A DNA stretch of 50,645 bases from Acidaminococcus fermentans (GCF_009696675.1 NZ_VULN01000016.1:1-50645); one strand, 5' to 3'; shown: positions 24,896-33,049, counted from the first letter of the stretch. The notes: generated from the sequence alone by a model not told the origin. Numbers and translations are program-made.

Positions 24896-25687
24896 TTATT
24901 TTGCCATTTCCACATTGGCCGGCACATCAGCCACCGGTTCTGACTCCCCCGCCTTTTCCAGGTTGGCCTGGATATGGCGGACAGCACAGGACAGGCTGTA
25001 GTTGATGACGAAATACACCAGGGCCGCAAACCCGAACAGCACGAACACGTCGGATACGTTGATGGTGCCGGTGCCGTTGTACATGGCGGCCCCTCCCAGC
25101 ACCTTGTTCACCCGGGCCATCAGTTCGATGGTGGCCACGTTGGCCATAAAGGAGGTATCCTTGATGATGGTGATCACCTGGCTCATCAGGGTGGGGATGA
25201 TCTTCCGGAAGGCCTGGGGCAGGATGATGTACCACATCACCTGGACGATGTTGAAGCCCTGGGCATAGCCCGCTTCGAACTGCCCCTTGGAAATGGCGTT
25301 CAGGCCGCCCCGGATGATTTCCGCAATGATGGCGGATTCAAAGATGGTCAGGGCAATGGTGCACTTGAACAGGAGCTTGGTTTCCACGGAACTGAGCCCC
25401 AGGATCCGCCGCACCCCGGGAGCGGGGAAGAATACGGTGCCGATGAAGATCCAGAACAGAAGCGGTGTGTTCCGGAACAGTTCGATGTAGGCAGTGGCAG
25501 CCCAGCGGAAGACTCTTTCCGCCGGACGGGTGCAGTAGTTCCGCACCAGGGCCAGGACGGAAGCCACCCCCAGGCTGGCGGTAATGGAAACCACCGCCAG
25601 GAGCAGAGTGAAGCAGGCTCCCTTCAGCATAAAGGACATAATGTCCGGATTTTTCAGGATGGCAAAGCTGCCGGCTAATGTACTCAT
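24896..25687 (-). CDS. Polar amino acid ABC transporter permease (second)
   Basis: 263 residues, HisM/GlnP type. Several membrane helices and the cytoplasmic coupling loop GLNAISKGQFEAGYAQGFN, the permease EAA motif that contacts the ATPase. RNTPLLFWIFIGTVFF is the typical early segment. ATG 25687 has GGAGG eight bases upstream, better than ATG 25708. It is the last gene of a four-gene importer operon and pairs with the permease encoded 13 bp upstream. Confidence 0.93.
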   Translation of the reverse strand: MSTLAGSFAILKNPDIMSFMLKGACFTLLLAVVSITASLGVASVLALVRNYCTRPAERVFRWAATAYIELFRNTPLLFWIFIGTVFFPAPGVRRILGLSSVETKLLFKCTIALTIFESAIIAEIIRGGLNAISKGQFEAGYAQGFNIVQVMWYIILPQAFRKIIPTLMSQVITIIKDTSFMANVATIELMARVNKVLGGAAMYNGTGTINVSDVFVLFGFAALVYFVINYSLSCAVRHIQANLEKAGESEPVADVPANVEMAK

Positions 25688-25700
25688 ACTCCATTCCTCC

Positions 25701-26396
25701 TCAGGCATTCATCATTTCGTCCTGGGCCTTCAGCTTGGCTTCCCAGCGGCCTGCCAGGGTGGACAGGGGGAAGCAGATGATGAAGAACAGGACCCCGCAC
25801 ACAATGTAGGCCGGTGCGTAGGAACCCCCGGTGTTGGCCCCGGTGACGAAGTTGTAGGTGGACGAAATCAGGTCCGCCCCGCCGATGATGTACAGCACTG
25901 CGGTGTTCTTGATCAGGTTCCCGATCTGGTTCACCGTAGGAGGCAGGATCACCTTCACCGTCTGGGGCAGGATGATGTAGGCCATTTTCTGGGTGTAATC
26001 GAACCCCTGGGCGTCCGCCGCCTCAAACTGGCCTCTGGGGATGGATTCGATCCCCGCCCGGATCACTTCTGCCATATAGGCGCCGTGATAGATGCCCAGG
26101 GCGATGATCCCGGCTGCCAGCACCCCGATCTTGTGTCCGGAGAAGGAGCAGGCATAATAGAGAAGACACAGCTGCAGGATGAGCGGTGTATTCTGGATGG
26201 CTTCCACGTAGATCCGGTTGATGGTTTTGGGAAGCCGTCTGGTGCTCACGCCCATGAGCCCCAGCAGGATGCCCAGTACGGTGGCGATTACAATGCCCCC
26301 CAGGGCACTTTCCACCGTCACCCCCAGTCCCTGGAGGAAGCTGGCCTTGTGGGTCAGGACCACTTCCCATGCTTTTTCTGAAAATAAACCGCCCAT
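25701..26396 (-). CDS. Polar amino acid ABC transporter permease (first)
   Basis: 231 residues, HisQ/GlnP type. The coupling loop is RAGIESIPRGQFEAADAQGFD, read across residues near 130-150. YVEAIQNTPLILQLCLLYY is the N-terminal signature. ATG 26396 is eight bases after AGGAGG; two earlier in-frame ATGs are too close to that site. It forms a heterodimeric channel with the downstream permease. Confidence 0.93.
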   Translation of the reverse strand: MGGLFSEKAWEVVLTHKASFLQGLGVTVESALGGIVIATVLGILLGLMGVSTRRLPKTINRIYVEAIQNTPLILQLCLLYYACSFSGHKIGVLAAGIIALGIYHGAYMAEVIRAGIESIPRGQFEAADAQGFDYTQKMAYIILPQTVKVILPPTVNQIGNLIKNTAVLYIIGGADLISSTYNFVTGANTGGSYAPAYIVCGVLFFIICFPLSTLAGRWEAKLKAQDEMMNA

Positions 26397-26480
26397 AATC
26401 ATTGCCTCCTGTTGAAAGAGAAGGGCAATCCCGCGAAATTGGAGGATTGCCGCTTCCCACCTTGCATTTACTTTCTCACG

Positions 26481-27359
26481 TTATTTATCCAGGTTGTATT
26501 TGGCTTCCAGTTTCTTGATGGTGCCGTCTTTCAGCCAGCCCTGGACAGCTTCTTCACAGAACTTGCTCATGCCGGAGCCCTTCTTGGTGGCCAGGCCGTA
26601 TTCCTGAGGCGCGAATTCTTCCTTGATGAAGGTCCTGTCGTCGGTGTGGTAGATGGCCAGGATGGATTTATCCACGCAGAAGGCGGATACTTCTCCGGAA
26701 GTCAGGGCCGTGGAAATGGCCGGATAATCGGCGTATTGTTTGAAGCTTACCCCCTTGTTCCAGGTGGCTGCATCGAAGCTCTTGGGATCGAAGCCGTCCC
26801 CGTCGATGACTTTGGCCTTGATCATGGCTTCCACCAGGGCTCTGGCGGAGGTGGATCCGGAGGATACCCCTACCACTTTCCCTTTCAGGTCAGCCAGGCT
26901 GTTGATGTTGCTGGCTTTTTCCACCAGCACCCCAACATGGTCTGTATAGTAGGGAGTGGTGAAATCCCAGCTCTTTTTCCGTTCCGGAGTGATGGTGAAG
27001 GTTGCGGCAACCATATCGATGTCTCCGGAATCCAGAAGAGCGGTACGGGTGGCTGCCGTTACCGGCGTGTATTCCACATCCACTCCCAGTTTCTTGGCCA
27101 GTTCTGCACTCAGGTCAACTTCCAGCCCGGTGAATTTCCCGGTGGCCGGATCCTGATACCCGAAGCCCTTGGTGACGTTCTTGACGCCTACCCGCAGGAC
27201 CCCGCGTTTCTTGATGGCGGCGATGTCTTCCGCCACATTGGAGGATTTACCACTGTCAGCGCTTTTCTTCTCGTCCCCGCACCCTGCAAACAGCGATACG
27301 GCCATAAGTACGGTGACCCCTACTGCAAAGATCTTTCTCAGCTTGCCCAAACTTTTCAT
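26481..27359 (-). CDS. Amino acid ABC transporter substrate-binding lipoprotein
   Basis: 292 residues. Lipobox SLFAGC with Cys27. The mature domain has GVLRVGVKNVTKGFGYQD, GKFTGLEVDLSAELAKKLG, and TFTITPERKKSWDFTTPYY, the class of glutamate/aspartate/glutamine binders. A glutamate or aspartate ligand is likely but not proven by these motifs. ATG 27359 follows AGGAGG. Being upstream of both permeases and downstream of the ATPase gene, it completes the importer. Confidence 0.92.
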   Translation of the reverse strand: MKSLGKLRKIFAVGVTVLMAVSLFAGCGDEKKSADSGKSSNVAEDIAAIKKRGVLRVGVKNVTKGFGYQDPATGKFTGLEVDLSAELAKKLGVDVEYTPVTAATRTALLDSGDIDMVAATFTITPERKKSWDFTTPYYTDHVGVLVEKASNINSLADLKGKVVGVSSGSTSARALVEAMIKAKVIDGDGFDPKSFDAATWNKGVSFKQYADYPAISTALTSGEVSAFCVDKSILAIYHTDDRTFIKEEFAPQEYGLATKKGSGMSKFCEEAVQGWLKDGTIKKLEAKYNLDK

Positions 27360-27415
27360 GATAAAACCTCCTTCAAATGCTTCCTTGCTGCTCTATGATT
27401 ATCGCCGGGTGGTAA

Positions 27416-28144
27416 TCAGCGGATAATCTTGCTTAAGAACTTCTTCACCCGTTCATTGGTGGGGTTCACGAAGAAGTGGTCCGGTGTGCCTTCGTCGATG
27501 ATCCGGCCGTCTTCCATGAAAATGATCCGGTCGGCCACCTGCCGGGCAAAGCCCATTTCGTGGGTCACCACCACCATGGTGATGTTCCCTTCCTTGGCCA
27601 GCTTGATCATCACGTCCAGCACTTCCTGGATGGTTTCCGGATCCAGGGCCGAAGTGGGTTCATCGAACAGGATGATCTTGCTTTCGTCGCACAGGGCCCG
27701 GGCAATGGCGATCCGCTGCTGCTGCCCGCCGGATAAGGTGGTGGGATACACATTGGCTTTGTGCCGGAGCCCCACCACTTCCAGATAATGGTAAGCGGTT
27801 TTTTCCGCATCCTCTTTGCTCTTGTGCCGGAGCTTCATGGGGGCCAGGGTCAGATTCTGGAGTACCGTCATGTGCGGGTACAGGTTGAACTGCTGGAATA
27901 CCATGGACATGTTGTCCCGGATGATCTGGGTCCGGTTCTTGTGGGTGAGTTCTGTACCATTGATGTACACATGCCCGTCGGTAGTTTCCTCCAGGAAGTT
28001 CATGCACCGAACTGTGGTGGATTTTCCTGAACCAGATGGCCCGATGATTACCAGTTTTTCCCCTTCTTTCACTTCCAGGTTGACGTCCTTCAATACATGG
28101 TTGGTGCCAAAGTATTTGTTGACGTGCTCGAGTTTGATCATCAT
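27416..28144 (-). CDS. Polar amino acid ABC transporter ATPase (GlnQ-like)
   Basis: 242 residues. Walker [11 protein letters not shown]-loop [16 protein letters not shown], signature LSGGQQQR, Walker [14 protein letters not shown] and switch His in [10 protein letters not shown] are all present. It energises uptake of a polar amino acid. ATG 28144 (or 28141) follows AGGGA; upstream in-frame ATGs lack a ribosome site. It is the first gene of the operon, behind a promoter with an operator-like inverted repeat. Confidence 0.95.
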   Translation of the reverse strand: MMIKLEHVNKYFGTNHVLKDVNLEVKEGEKLVIIGPSGSGKSTTVRCMNFLEETTDGHVYINGTELTHKNRTQIIRDNMSMVFQQFNLYPHMTVLQNLTLAPMKLRHKSKEDAEKTAYHYLEVVGLRHKANVYPTTLSGGQQQRIAIARALCDESKIILFDEPTSALDPETIQEVLDVMIKLAKEGNITMVVVTHEMGFARQVADRIIFMEDGRIIDEGTPDHFFVNPTNERVKKFLSKIIR

Positions 28145-28199
28145 AGCCATCCCTGCTTTCATTTTATTTTGCAATCGTTATAGCTTGTTTTTGAAATAC

Positions 28200-28219
28200 T
28201 GTTCGTATTACTTCGAACA
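28200..28219. promoter_or_regulatory. Operator-like inverted repeat in the ABC operon leader
   Basis: TGTTCG-N8-CGAACA, just downstream of the predicted start of transcription, a repressor position. Regulator unknown. Confidence 0.5.
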
Positions 28220-28225
28220 ATTACG

Positions 28226-28253
28226 ATTATACGCAAAATACGGTTTGTGTAAA
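28226..28253 (-). promoter_or_regulatory. Promoter of the polar amino acid ABC operon
   Basis: TATAAT (28226-28231) and TTTACA (28248-28253), 16-bp spacer. Upstream are two direct repeats of TTTGTGAAC (28257-28265 and 28268-28276), one helical turn apart. Confidence 0.75.
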
Positions 28254-28340
28254 TCGGTTCACAAATAGTTCACAAATAATTATCTCGAAAACGAGAAAAT
28301 TGTTACGATGTTTACTGAATTTGTAGGATTATTATGTATA

Positions 28341-28380
28341 CAAAGGGAGTATGCTGCACGTTGCGTGCGGCACACTCCCT
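28341..28380. terminator. Hairpin in the 28145-29046 gene-free region
   Basis: AAGGGAGTATGC pairs imperfectly with GCACACTCCCTT around a CACG/CGTG core. No gene ends beside it. GTCAACGG-type units (28382-28412) follow. Confidence 0.45.
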
Positions 28381-28448
28381 TGTCAGCAGTCAACGGTCAA
28401 TGGTCAGCGGCCGATGGAAACCATCTGCTAAGAGCAGATGGTTCTGAA

Positions 28449-28694
28449 GGAAAACGCAGTCCCAAGGGCTGCTAACCCACCACCATTGCGCATGCGCAAC
28501 GGTCCCCCGCCCTTGAAAAGGGCGGATAGAAACGCGGGGCGCAAGGCCCCTTGTTTGGGATGCATAGGTGCGGCTTTCTAATGTTATAAAAAGCAATGGG
28601 CACCAGCCCGAGCGTATATCCGCCCTTTGCAAGGGCGGGGGTATCCATGCGCAGCATGGGTGGTGGGTTAGCAGCGCCAGCTGCGTTTCCCTTC
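28449..28694. repeat. REPIN-like inverted pair B1
   Basis: Two inverted REP units around a ~110-bp centre. Each unit has GCAGC/GCTGC, the conserved TAACCCACCACC, a variable hairpin and CCCCCGCCCTTNNAAGGGCGG. Left hairpin: CATTGCGC/GCGCAACG. Right hairpin: CCATGC/GCATGG. Centre and arms closely match B2 at 35535-35751. Confidence 0.8.
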
Positions 28695-28747
28695 AAAGGA
28701 ATCTGCAGCCGCAGATTCCTTCCTTCAGCCGTTGACAGCTGACTGTT

Positions 28748-28780
28748 GACGGGGCTGCTGCCTCAGCAGCCCCCTTTTCG
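28748..28780. terminator. GGGGCTGCTGC hairpin before the panC promoter
   Basis: GGGGCTGCTG and CAGCAGCCCC pair around CCT and are followed on the plus strand by CTTTTCG. It would shield panC from read-through. Confidence 0.55.
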
Positions 28781-28800
28781 TTAACTTTTTTCTTATTGTC

Positions 28801-28828
28801 TTGACAATTCTTTTATTTCGAGTATAAT
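28801..28828 (+). promoter_or_regulatory. Promoter of panC
   Basis: Perfect hexamers TTGACA (28801-28806) and TATAAT (28823-28828), 16-bp spacer. Confidence 0.88.
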
Positions 28829-28834
28829 AGGTAC

Positions 28835-29046
28835 CCGAATGATGGAGCTTCTGGCAGGAGATAAATTTAGGGTTCCATCCAATATATGGTTATCCGTTAC
28901 TGGACCGCGCGCAGGCCATGATCCCTATGGTCAGGATCCATTCGGAACCGGAACCAAAAACATATCGAAAGACTGGGACGGCAAGGTGCCCCTCTCTCTT
29001 ATGGGTACTGGATATTCCAGGACTTTCACCGAAAGGTGTTGTCATT
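28835..29046 (+). other. Long 5' leader of panC, no recognised riboswitch
   Basis: About 212 bases lie between the predicted start of transcription and the panC ATG. They contain paired segments such as GGTTCC/GGAACC and CTTTCACC/GGTG, and no known riboswitch core or terminator that I can identify. A small ORF from 28839 runs into panC out of frame and looks non-coding. Confidence 0.4.
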
Positions 29047-29898
29047 ATGCAACTGTTCCGTACCGTAAAAGATCTGAAGGACTTTGTCCGCACTGTGAAA
29101 AAAGAAGGCAAAACCATCGGTCTGGTGCCCACCATGGGTGCCCTCCACGAAGGCCATGCCTCCCTGATCAAAGCCGCTGCCAAAGAAAATGACGTGGTCA
29201 TCGTCAGCGACTTTGTAAACCCCACCCAGTTCGGCCCCAACGAAGACTATGATGCCTATCCCCGGAAGCTGGCCGCAGACGAAAAAGTCGCGGAAGCCGC
29301 CGGTGCCACGGCCATCTTTGCTCCTTCGCCGGCTGAAATGTATCCCCACCAGGATATGACCTGGGTGGAAGTGACGGGCAATATCACCAAGGTTCTTTGC
29401 GGCCGCACACGCCCCATCCATTTCCGGGGTGTGGCAACGGTATGCACCAAGCTGTTTAATCTTTCTCAGGCCGACCGGGCCTATTTCGGGCTGAAAGACG
29501 CCCAGCAGACGGAAGTCCTCCGCCGGATGGTGGAAGACTTGTTTATGAATGTTGAACTTCGTATTATGCCTATTGTTCGGGAATCTGACGGACTGGCCAA
29601 AAGTTCCCGGAACGTGTACCTGTCTCCGGAAGAACGGAAGGCGGCGCTGGTCCTTTCCCGGAGCCTGAAACACGCCAAAGAGGCCTTTGCTGCCGGTGAG
29701 CGGGATCCCCGGAAGCTGGTGGATCAGGTAACTGCTGAAATCAAGGCCGAACCCATGAGCAACATCGACTATGTGGAACTCTACGGCATGCCCGGACTGA
29801 CGGAAGTCTCCGGCCCCATTGCCAGCCGTGTGCTGCTGGCCGTGGCGGTGAAGTTCGGGACCACCCGGCTCATCGACAATGTAGTGCTGGAGGGCTGA
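29047..29898 (+). CDS. panC: Pantothenate synthetase
   Basis: 283 residues. It joins pantoate and beta-alanine with ATP to form pantothenate. Seen: VPTMGALHEGHASLIKAA (HIGH-like ATP site), FVNPTQFGPNEDYDAYPR, the pantoate-binding GVATVCTKLFNL, FGLKDAQQ, and SDGLAKSSRNVYLSPEER (KMSKS-like). ATG 29047 follows AAAGGTG. panB and panD are not next to it. The gene immediately downstream is a carrier, pointing to import of pantoate or ketopantoate instead of full synthesis. Confidence 0.97.
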   Translation: MQLFRTVKDLKDFVRTVKKEGKTIGLVPTMGALHEGHASLIKAAAKENDVVIVSDFVNPTQFGPNEDYDAYPRKLAADEKVAEAAGATAIFAPSPAEMYPHQDMTWVEVTGNITKVLCGRTRPIHFRGVATVCTKLFNLSQADRAYFGLKDAQQTEVLRRMVEDLFMNVELRIMPIVRESDGLAKSSRNVYLSPEERKAALVLSRSLKHAKEAFAAGERDPRKLVDQVTAEIKAEPMSNIDYVELYGMPGLTEVSGPIASRVLLAVAVKFGTTRLIDNVVLEG

Positions 29899-29902
29899 CC
29901 GG

Positions 29903-30877
29903 ATGGTGGATGGAATCGTACGTTTCTGCACCCGGTACATGTCCGTGGGAGTGGTGCTCATCGGATTTTTGGGGATCCTGGAGCCAGGGCTCATGAAGCC
30001 TCTGGCCCCCCAGATTCCCACCTTTCTGGGCATCATCATGTTCGGCATGGGCATGAGCCTGACCCCGGATGACTTCCGCAACGTGTTCCGCCAGCCAAAA
30101 AACGTGGCCATCGGGACCCTGCTCCAATTCACCATTATGCCCGCCGTGGCTTTCGGGCTGATCCACCTGTTCCGCCTTCCTGAGGCCATCGCCATCGGGG
30201 TAGTGCTGGTGGGCTGCTGCCCGGGAGGCACCGCTTCCAATGTGATTTCCTACATTGCCCATGCAGATGTGGCCCTGTCGGTTTCCATGACCATGGTGAA
30301 CACCCTGCTGGCCCCCTTTGTGACCCCCTTTCTGGTGTGGTTCATTGCAGGCACCTGGGTGGATATCAACTTTGTGTCCATGATGGTTTCCATTGTGAAA
30401 ATGGTGCTGCTGCCCCTTGTCCTGGGCATCGGGATGAATTATTTCTTCCCCCGGCAGGTCAGCCGGATAATCCGGGTGATGCCCATGCTGTCTGCCCTGG
30501 TGGTGATCCTCACCGTAGGCTGCGTGGTGTCCATGTCCGGCCGGGCCATTGTGGACAACGGACTGGTGATCCTCTGTGTGGTAATGCTCCACAATCTGTG
30601 CGGCATGGTGCTGGGCGGATTCTTCGCCCGCCGGTTCGGGCTGGACAAAGCCCAGTGCCGGGCCATGACCATTGAAGTGGGCATGCAGAATTCCGGCCTG
30701 GCCTCCACCCTGGCTCTGATGTACTTTACCGCCGCCGGCGGCATCGCCGGTGCCATTTTCTCCGTATGGCACAACGTGTCCGGCTCCCTTTTCGCCTCCT
30801 ACTGTGTAGGAAAAGACGAGGAAGGGCAGCAGGAAGACAGCGTGGGAGAACTGGTGGGAGAAAAAAACAGGAATTGA
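29903..30877 (+). CDS. BASS-family transporter, probable pantoate/ketopantoate carrier
   Basis: 324 residues with about ten membrane helices. MFGMGMSLTPDDFR, VGCCPGGTASNVISYIAHADVALSVSMT and EVGMQNSGLASTLA are bile acid:sodium symporter family signatures, including the Na+-site GGTASN and E-x2-QN motifs. Relatives include PanS of Salmonella, which imports ketopantoate. It starts four bases after panC, so the pair is cotranscribed. That context supports a pantothenate-precursor substrate over bile acids. A strong terminator follows. Confidence 0.85.
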   Translation: MVDGIVRFCTRYMSVGVVLIGFLGILEPGLMKPLAPQIPTFLGIIMFGMGMSLTPDDFRNVFRQPKNVAIGTLLQFTIMPAVAFGLIHLFRLPEAIAIGVVLVGCCPGGTASNVISYIAHADVALSVSMTMVNTLLAPFVTPFLVWFIAGTWVDINFVSMMVSIVKMVLLPLVLGIGMNYFFPRQVSRIIRVMPMLSALVVILTVGCVVSMSGRAIVDNGLVILCVVMLHNLCGMVLGGFFARRFGLDKAQCRAMTIEVGMQNSGLASTLALMYFTAAGGIAGAIFSVWHNVSGSLFASYCVGKDEEGQQEDSVGELVGEKNRN

Positions 30878-30880
30878 ATG

Positions 30881-30916
30881 AAAAAAGGACTGTTGCGTAA
30901 GCAACAGTCCTTTTTT
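30881..30916 (+). terminator. Terminator of the panC-carrier operon
   Basis: AAAAAAGGACTGTTGC and GCAACAGTCCTTTTTT pair around GTAA. Strong T-tract. A variant of the recurrent CTGTTGC stem. Confidence 0.92.
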
Positions 30917-30932
30917 GGGTCGCGGCCCGCGA

Positions 30933-30971
30933 ACGGGGGTGTGTGAATTTTTTTCACACACCCCCGTTTTT
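30933..30971. terminator. Bidirectional terminator, long form of the GGGGGTGTGAA hairpin
   Basis: ACGGGGGTGTGTGAA pairs with TTCACACACCCCCGT and TTTT follows on the plus strand. It touches the end of the minus-strand permease gene. Confidence 0.75.
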
Positions 30972-32215
30972 CACCACCCCTTGGGCAGCATCCCTGCCAT
31001 GCTCAGCAGGGCGTAAACGCCGGAGGCCAGGAACACCACAAGGACCAGTTCCTGGATGGGTCGGGCGGCCAGCCAGCCGCACTGCCAGCAGGGTTCCTGG
31101 TCTCCTTTTTTCCGGGCGCTCCGGAGCATGAACACCGGCAGCACGGACATGATGATGCCCCCGAAGGTGCCGGCGCTGAAAATGGCGCTGACAAAGCCCA
31201 CCAAACCGCTGCTGGCCAGGAAAATGGGCGGAATCACAATAAAGGCCAGACACAGGGCCCGGCTCCGGATATCCCGTTCCGACCGGAACCCCAGCCGCTC
31301 GATGCAGTTGGTAAGGAAGCTTTCAGCAATGGCCCAGAAGGAAGTAAGCATGGCACAGAAGGCAAAGAAATTCACCAACAAATAGAAAAGCGGATTCTCC
31401 AGGGCCCTGCCCCAGGAAAGAGACGCCACTTCCGTGATTTCCTTCCCTGGCAGCATCAAAAACACCGCCAGGGGCACCAGGGACAGGATCAGGAAAGAGA
31501 TCCCCGTGCCTCCCAGGATGGCCGGCACCAGCTTTTCCGGACGGTCCCGGAAGCCCCGGGCCAGTTCCGGCACAATGTACTGGACCGCATAGCAGAATAC
31601 GGCAATATTGAACACCGGGATACCCCAGGTCCAGTGGGCATAGAGGATTTCATCCAGAGGCACCCGGGCCCGGAGGAAGGACGCCCCCACCAGGAGAACC
31701 AGCATCAGGATCATCCCCAGCCCCAGGAACTTTTCCGCCGCCCCGGTAACTTTCAGGCCCAGCCAGACCACGGCAGTTGCCCCGATGGAAAACAGCAGGC
31801 TGGCTTCTTCCAGGGGCAGGCCCAGGAAGGTGCTGAAAATCTTTCCGCAGCCGGTGATATAGGCGATCAGGCTGCAGAAACTGGTAGCTCCCACAGAAAA
31901 GAAGATCAGCCAGGATCCGGCCTTCCCCACATATTTTTCCGCCAGTCCGGACAGCTGCAAAGGCCGCCGGGTGCGCAGGGCTGTTTCCGCCACATAGAGC
32001 ATGGACGCCACCGAAAGGAACCCGGCTGCCAGAAGCCAGGTGAGCAGCACCGGCCACCCTGCCTTCCGGCTGGCATAGGCCAGGCCCAGCACCCCGGATC
32101 CGATGGTGGCCCCCACCACCAGCATCACCGCTTCTGTAAAAGTAAGCCGGCGGACTTCCAGGGTCCCGTTCTCCTCCTCTGCCGTCTCCAGATTCTCTGA
32201 TTCCGTATACTCCAT
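30971..32215 (-). CDS. Aromatic/hydroxy amino acid permease family (HAAAP) protein
   Basis: 414 residues, about 11 membrane helices. FTEAVMLVVGATIGSGVLGL is the N-terminal signature of H+-coupled permeases for tryptophan, tyrosine or serine. CYAVQYIVPELARGF near residue 210 is a conserved helix-loop. ATG 32215 follows GGGAGAG. It is a single gene. The exact amino acid cannot be read from the sequence. Confidence 0.87.
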   Translation of the reverse strand: MEYTESENLETAEEENGTLEVRRLTFTEAVMLVVGATIGSGVLGLAYASRKAGWPVLLTWLLAAGFLSVASMLYVAETALRTRRPLQLSGLAEKYVGKAGSWLIFFSVGATSFCSLIAYITGCGKIFSTFLGLPLEEASLLFSIGATAVVWLGLKVTGAAEKFLGLGMILMLVLLVGASFLRARVPLDEILYAHWTWGIPVFNIAVFCYAVQYIVPELARGFRDRPEKLVPAILGGTGISFLILSLVPLAVFLMLPGKEITEVASLSWGRALENPLFYLLVNFFAFCAMLTSFWAIAESFLTNCIERLGFRSERDIRSRALCLAFIVIPPIFLASSGLVGFVSAIFSAGTFGGIIMSVLPVFMLRSARKKGDQEPCWQCGWLAARPIQELVLVVFLASGVYALLSMAGMLPKGW

Positions 32216-32399
32216 CTTGTTCTCTCTCCCCGTTATATTGTCAAGTCATCTGACCTGCATACCGGTTTATTGTAGCATAACAGGGAGCAGGGGAAAACTG
32301 GGTTAACGTAAAAAGTAAGTGTCAACAAGTTCTCGGTAAAACCTTCATCACAGCATAGTTATTCATTCATGGGCCGAAAGTACAGAGTGAAGAGTACAG

Positions 32400-32437
32400 A
32401 ACCGTAGGGGCCGCACGCCGGGCGGCCCGCCATCTGT
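32400..32437. repeat. GTAGGGGC-type palindromic repeat, copy 2
   Basis: CCGTAGGGGCCGCACG, then CCGGGCGGCCCGCC, near the left end of the 688-bp element. Close match to 16886-16923 with a compensating base-pair change. Confidence 0.65.
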
Positions 32438-32829
32438 AACATACTCTGACCTTGACGCTGTAAGGACTACCCGAAGTGGAGTCCATCACGACCGACCAGA
32501 GGGCAAAAAGCCTCTATACTCTTCCACCCGCGAATGCTCTCCGCCGGGAGGGCAGACCCGTTCGTCCCTGGCGGGAGGCTCACAGCCTATCGCCTTGCCC
32601 TGACGGTCAAAGGCAGCGGCTACGGACCAGGAAGCCGGACTCTATCGCCCGCGTGCTCCACCCCAGGAGCGACGACACCCGATGTTGTCCCGCCGACTCC
32701 TCCTGGGCCTGCCCTCCCGGCTCCCAAAGAATCGGCGTATACTCGTACAAAGTACCAGCAAGGCCGGAGGCCAAGTCCTTATCACCAGTTCAGTGCTGCT
32801 GCCAATGGTTTTCCAGAAAGGGAGCGACA

Positions 32830-32946
32830 ATGAATATCGTTGATAAGGTGACTGGCCCAGGATATTGTCTAAGGGATAGAATGCTTGTCTGCGGAAGACC
32901 TTCTCCTATCTATAGTATTGGTGTCGCGACTTATACTATAAGATGA
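32830..32946 (+). CDS. Small ORF in the 688-bp element (uncertain)
   Basis: 38 codons starting MNIVDKVTGPGYCLRDRML. AAGGGAG lies five bases before the ATG, a good ribosome site. The stop codon falls inside the terminator hairpin, reminiscent of a leader peptide or a truncated gene. No homologue is recognised. It may not be translated. Confidence 0.35.
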   Translation: MNIVDKVTGPGYCLRDRMLVCGRPSPIYSIGVATYTIR

Positions 32947-32960
32947 AGGTCTTCCTTTTT
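32893..32960 (+). terminator. Long-stem terminator inside the 688-bp element
   Basis: Outer stem GGAAGACCTTC/GAAGGTCTTCC (11 bp) and inner stem TATAGTAT/ATACTATA (8 bp), then TTTTT. Confidence 0.82.
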
Positions 32961-33019
32961 GCAAGTTTATAAGGGATTATTCATTTTACCGAGAACTATT
33001 TTACACTAAGACATAAAAT

Positions 33020-33049
33020 AGGGGCTGTTGCCTATGCAGCAGCCCCTTA
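33020..33049. terminator. GGGGCTGTTGC-type hairpin beyond the element
   Basis: AGGGGCTGTTGC pairs with GCAGCAGCCCCT around CTAT. GTCGCGA-type units follow at 33050-33071. It may end the nhaC transcript on the minus strand. Confidence 0.5.

Larger units (their letters stand above)
32441..32960 (+). ncRNA. Candidate structured RNA carried by the 688-bp element
   Basis: Successive hairpins can be drawn on the plus strand: GGACT/AGTCC (near 32463), AGAGGGC/GCCTCT (32499), CTCCGCC/GGCGGGAG (32538-32579), GCTCC/GGAGC (32656), and a 3' terminator. No long frame looks like a protein. It matches no RNA class I know by eye (not RNase P, tmRNA, 6S or group II domain V). Boundaries are approximate, and the transcribed strand is inferred from the terminator. 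Confidence 0.45.
32319..33006. mobile_element. 688-bp terminal-inverted-repeat element without transposase
   Basis: Ends at 32319-32341 and 32984-33006 are inverted repeats matching at 20 of 23 positions and sharing AGTTCTCGGTAAAA. TAA flanks both ends, a possible 3-bp target duplication. No transposase-like ORF is inside. The interior (about 32441-32800) is GC-rich and dense in hairpins. A ribosome site with a 38-codon ORF and a strong terminator lie at the right. It looks like a non-autonomous element; the parent IS family is not identified. Confidence 0.7.

Noticed and set aside
28835-29046. A known riboswitch in the long panC leader
   Set aside because: I compared it with TPP, FMN, cobalamin, lysine, THF and ydaO cores from memory and found no match. 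A covariance search would settle it.
28839-29192. A 117-codon frame in the panC leader
   Set aside because: Runs out of frame into panC, loses protein-like composition there, and has no ribosome site of note.
32476-32946. A 156-codon plus-strand frame inside the 688-bp element
   Set aside because: Arg/Pro/Ser/Cys-rich with no domain and overlapping hairpins; better explained as structured noncoding sequence with a short ORF at its end.
32441-32960. RNase P RNA, tmRNA, 6S RNA or group II intron domain V
   Set aside because: None of their conserved cores can be found on either strand of this segment.
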